From an uncultured Collinsella sp. (GTDB lineage: Bacteria > Actinomycetota > Coriobacteriia > Coriobacteriales > Coriobacteriaceae): DNA of 64,000 bases. Each line of letters starts with the position of its first letter. The first letter of the stretch is position 1. Below are positions 61,767-64,000 of the stretch, one piece after another. The position numbers and the translations under genes are program-made. The stretch lies in NCBI GenBank assembly GCA_934667065.1, contig CAKULD010000002.1, forward strand, positions 62,001 to 126,000. Direction: 5' to 3'. The notes beneath the pieces were generated by a model. The model searched no databases. It had not been told where the DNA came from and was given only the letters and a program-made list of their open reading frames with translations.

Positions 61767-62689
61767 TCGGCCGTCATCCTCCTTGCCAGTTGCTTGCCCA
61801 CGATACGGGCGATTACGTTAAACAGCAGCACGCAGATCATCAGCAGCGCCGCGGTGCCCCAGACAATCTGCTGGGCCTCGGGGCTGCCCTCGCCGTAGAT
61901 CTTGTAGATGTGTACGGCGAGCGACTCACCGGGGCGGAACACGTTCCACGCGCAGGTGGGGCTCGACAGGTTAAAGCTCAAGAAGTTGAGGCGAACCGGC
62001 GAGCTCATGCCCGAGGTGAAGAGCAGTGCTGCGGCCTCGCCAAACACGCGACCGGCCGAAAGCACAATGCCGGTCACGATGGCGGGCATGGCCTCGGGAA
62101 TCAGGATGTGCAGCGTGGCCTCCCAGCGGGTGAGGCCCATGGCCAAGCACGCATCGCGCTGGGCCTGCGGCACATCCTCGAGCGCCTGCTGAATCACGCG
62201 CACCAGGATGGGGATGTTGAACATGGTGAGTGCGACGGCGCCGGAGATGATGGAGTACTTCCAGCCCAGCTGCACCGAGAACACCAGGAATCCGAACATG
62301 CCGACAACGATGGAAGGCAGCGAGGACAGCGTCTCGATGGCGGTGGAGGCGATGTCGCGGATGGGGCCGTCGGGTGCGTACTCGACCAGGAAGACCGCGC
62401 CGCCCAGGCTGATGGGCACCGAGATGACCAAGGTGATCAGCAGCAGGTAGAACGAGTCGAACAGCTGGTAGAGCACGCCGCCCTGGGTGCCGTTTGCGCG
62501 CGACGGCTCCGTGAGGAAGCCCGGTTTGAACAGCGTCGAGACGCCTTCGAACAGGATGTAGGCCACCATGGAAACGACGATGAGCATGACGATGGCGACG
62601 ATTGCCGTCAACACGCCCGTGGCGATGCGGTCCTGTTTTTGGACACGCCCGAGTCTCGCCTCGTCGATATGGATGCGCGTGCTAGCCAC
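61763..62689 (-). CDS. pstA: Phosphate ABC transporter permease PstA
   Basis: 308 residues with six membrane segments. EAA-type loop TRWEATLHILIPEAMPAIVT near 197 contacts PstB. The start is GTG 62689, overlapping the pstC stop (GTGGCTAG); a TTG at 62713 is possible but deeper in pstC. The soluble N-terminus is short. pstB follows with an ATGA overlap. It pairs with PstC in the membrane. Confidence 0.95.
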
Positions 62690-63590
62690 GAGCCTTCGCC
62701 CCCTTGCGGCCAATGAGATGGATGATCAAGATGAAGATGAGGCTCATGCCCATCAGCAGCAGACCGAGTGCCCACAGAACGTCGTCTTGGGCCGAGCCCT
62801 CGGCATAGACTGCCATGGACGTGGTGAGCGTGGTCGTGATGGTCGAAGCCGGCGACAACAGCGACGTCGGCATGGCCTCGATACCGCCGATAACCATGCG
62901 CACGGCAAGCGTCTCGCCAAAGGCGCGGGTCATACCAAGGATGACTGCGGTCATGAGCGACGGCATGGCGGACTTGAGCACCACGTGCCAGATGGTCTGC
63001 CAGCGGGTGTAGCCCAGCGCGAGCGAGCCCTGGCGGTAGCTGTCGGGCACGGCGCGCAGGCCGTCGACCGAAAGCGTGGTCATGGTCGGCAGGATCATAA
63101 CGGCCAGCACGATAGCGCCGGGCAGGATGCCCAGGCCCGTACTCACGTGGAAGACGCTCTTCATGAGGCCAACGACCACGTGAAAACCAATCAGGCCAAA
63201 GACGACCGAGGGAATACCGGTCAAAAGCTCAATGAGCGGCTGGAAGATCTTGGAGCCAAACTTAGGGCTAATCTCGACCGCGAAGATGGCAGAGCCGATG
63301 GCGATGGGCAGTGCGATGAGCGTGGAGAGCACCATAACCGCAAACGAGGTGACGATCAGGGGCAGGGCACCGGTATAGGGCAGGCCGTTTTCGGCCGTGT
63401 TGGCCAGGTCCCACTTGGTACCGGTGAAAAACTCGACGACCGAGACGCCGTCCTTGACAAAAGCCGAGAGGCCCTTTTGGGCGACCATGAAGATGAGCGC
63501 GGCAACAACAAGCGTCACGAGCGCTACGCACGCGCCCGTGACGCCCAGGCCCACGTTCTCAAGGTCGCGCTTTGGCAGCTGTTTTGCCAT
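62682..63590 (-). CDS. pstC: Phosphate ABC transporter permease PstC
   Basis: 302 residues with six membrane segments. The EAA-type loop YTRWQTIWHVVLKSAMPSLM near 200 and LTGIPSVVFGLIGFH near 112 are typical. The ATG at 63590 is followed by a polar N-terminus of about 15 residues. It starts 25 bases after the pstS stop and overlaps pstA. Confidence 0.96.
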   Translation of the reverse strand: MAKQLPKRDLENVGLGVTGACVALVTLVVAALIFMVAQKGLSAFVKDGVSVVEFFTGTKWDLANTAENGLPYTGALPLIVTSFAVMVLSTLIALPIAIGSAIFAVEISPKFGSKIFQPLIELLTGIPSVVFGLIGFHVVVGLMKSVFHVSTGLGILPGAIVLAVMILPTMTTLSVDGLRAVPDSYRQGSLALGYTRWQTIWHVVLKSAMPSLMTAVILGMTRAFGETLAVRMVIGGIEAMPTSLLSPASTITTTLTTSMAVYAEGSAQDDVLWALGLLLMGMSLIFILIIHLIGRKGAKARG

Positions 63591-63615
63591 TGCAAACCTT
63601 TCCGGGGGCGAATAA

Positions 63616-64000
63616 TTACTTGGAGGAAACCTTGCCGCTGGCGTCCTTGACGACCTTCATGGCAGAGACGGGGATAAAGCCCTGCTCCTCGACGAGCTTG
63701 CCCTGGACGTCGTCGGAAAGCATGAACTCCAGGAAGGCCGTGGTGGCCTCGTCGGCGTCCTTGGAGCAGTACATGTGCTCGGTCGCCCAGATCTTGAAGG
63801 AGTCGTCGGTGACGTTTTCGCTCTTGGGCTCGACGCCCTCGACCTTGATGGCGTTGAACTTTGAGTCGTCGAAGTGCGAGAAGTCGAGGTAGGAGATGGC
63901 GTTGTCGGTGCTGGCCATCTGAGTCTGGACGTCGCCGGACTTGTCGAGCTCGGCATCGCCCTTAAAGTCGACGGCCTCGTCGCCAAAGACGGCGGCCTCG
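63616..64000 (-). CDS. pstS: Phosphate-binding protein PstS, C-terminal part (start beyond window)
   Basis: The frame is open to the right edge; 127 residues are seen. ASTDNAISYLDFSHFD near the start and SFKIWATEHMYC in the middle fit PstS-like periplasmic-type binding proteins (a lipoprotein in Gram-positives), ending LEFMLSDDVQGKLVEEQGF, which is typical of the C-terminal lobe. It delivers phosphate to PstCA. The N-terminus with the signal is outside the window. Confidence 0.9.
   Translation of the reverse strand, partial: EAAVFGDEAVDFKGDAELDKSGDVQTQMASTDNAISYLDFSHFDDSKFNAIKVEGVEPKSENVTDDSFKIWATEHMYCSKDADEATTAFLEFMLSDDVQGKLVEEQGFIPVSAMKVVKDASGKVSSK

Overview
The window is a high-GC bacterial chromosome segment. 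It most resembles Collinsella or a close relative in Coriobacteriia. The basis is gene content, the ATP-dependent PEP carboxykinase next to a lactate permease, high-GC codon use, and families of GTAG/GGGGAC-type palindromic elements between genes. The genus is an inference; there is no rRNA here to confirm it.

Layout. 0-8.3 kb is housekeeping: pckA (partial), lactate permease, a Wzx-like flippase, a metallophosphatase and a CvrA-type cation/proton antiporter, separated by nested palindromes. 8.3-40.6 kb is a large defence island. A leftward gene series carries a full type 1 BREX set (brxA, brxB, brxC, pglX, pglZ, brxL). Four extra genes sit at its promoter-proximal end: a 1626-residue protein, a ParB-like protein, an SNF2-type helicase and a coiled-coil protein. 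Two unknown genes sit at its tail. A second SNF2 helicase with a helix-hairpin-helix motif diverges from the head of the operon across a 304-bp gap containing a perfect 14-bp palindrome.

The most striking feature is that pglX is split. The methyltransferase and specificity part ends at 20623 and its C-terminal domain restarts at 16128. About 4.5 kb of low-GC cargo lies between them: an ImmA-like protease with a translationally coupled membrane protein, a paralogue of the operon's own coiled-coil protein, and a DUF3800 gene surrounded by three copies of a short structured RNA with its own promoter-like box and terminator. A 73-bp repeat carrying an almost identical operator-like sequence precedes two of the leftward units. 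A related palindrome precedes the whole operon.

40.7-64 kb returns to core functions: serC and serA with a shortened DUF1015 gene nearby, an M20 peptidase, two tandem histidine phosphatases, nitroreductase, HdeD-like and YaiI-like proteins, a His-rich metal permease, and a DEDD exonuclease. These are followed by an ArsR, HMA and P-type ATPase metal-efflux operon with three matching operators, an MntR/DtxR regulator, a Cof-type HAD phosphatase, a Uup-like ABC-F protein, and pstSCAB (pstS partial). Two paralogous VSR/DUF559-like putative endonucleases are placed at 43.4 and 52.7 kb.

No rRNA, tRNA, CRISPR array, transposase or integrase was recognised.
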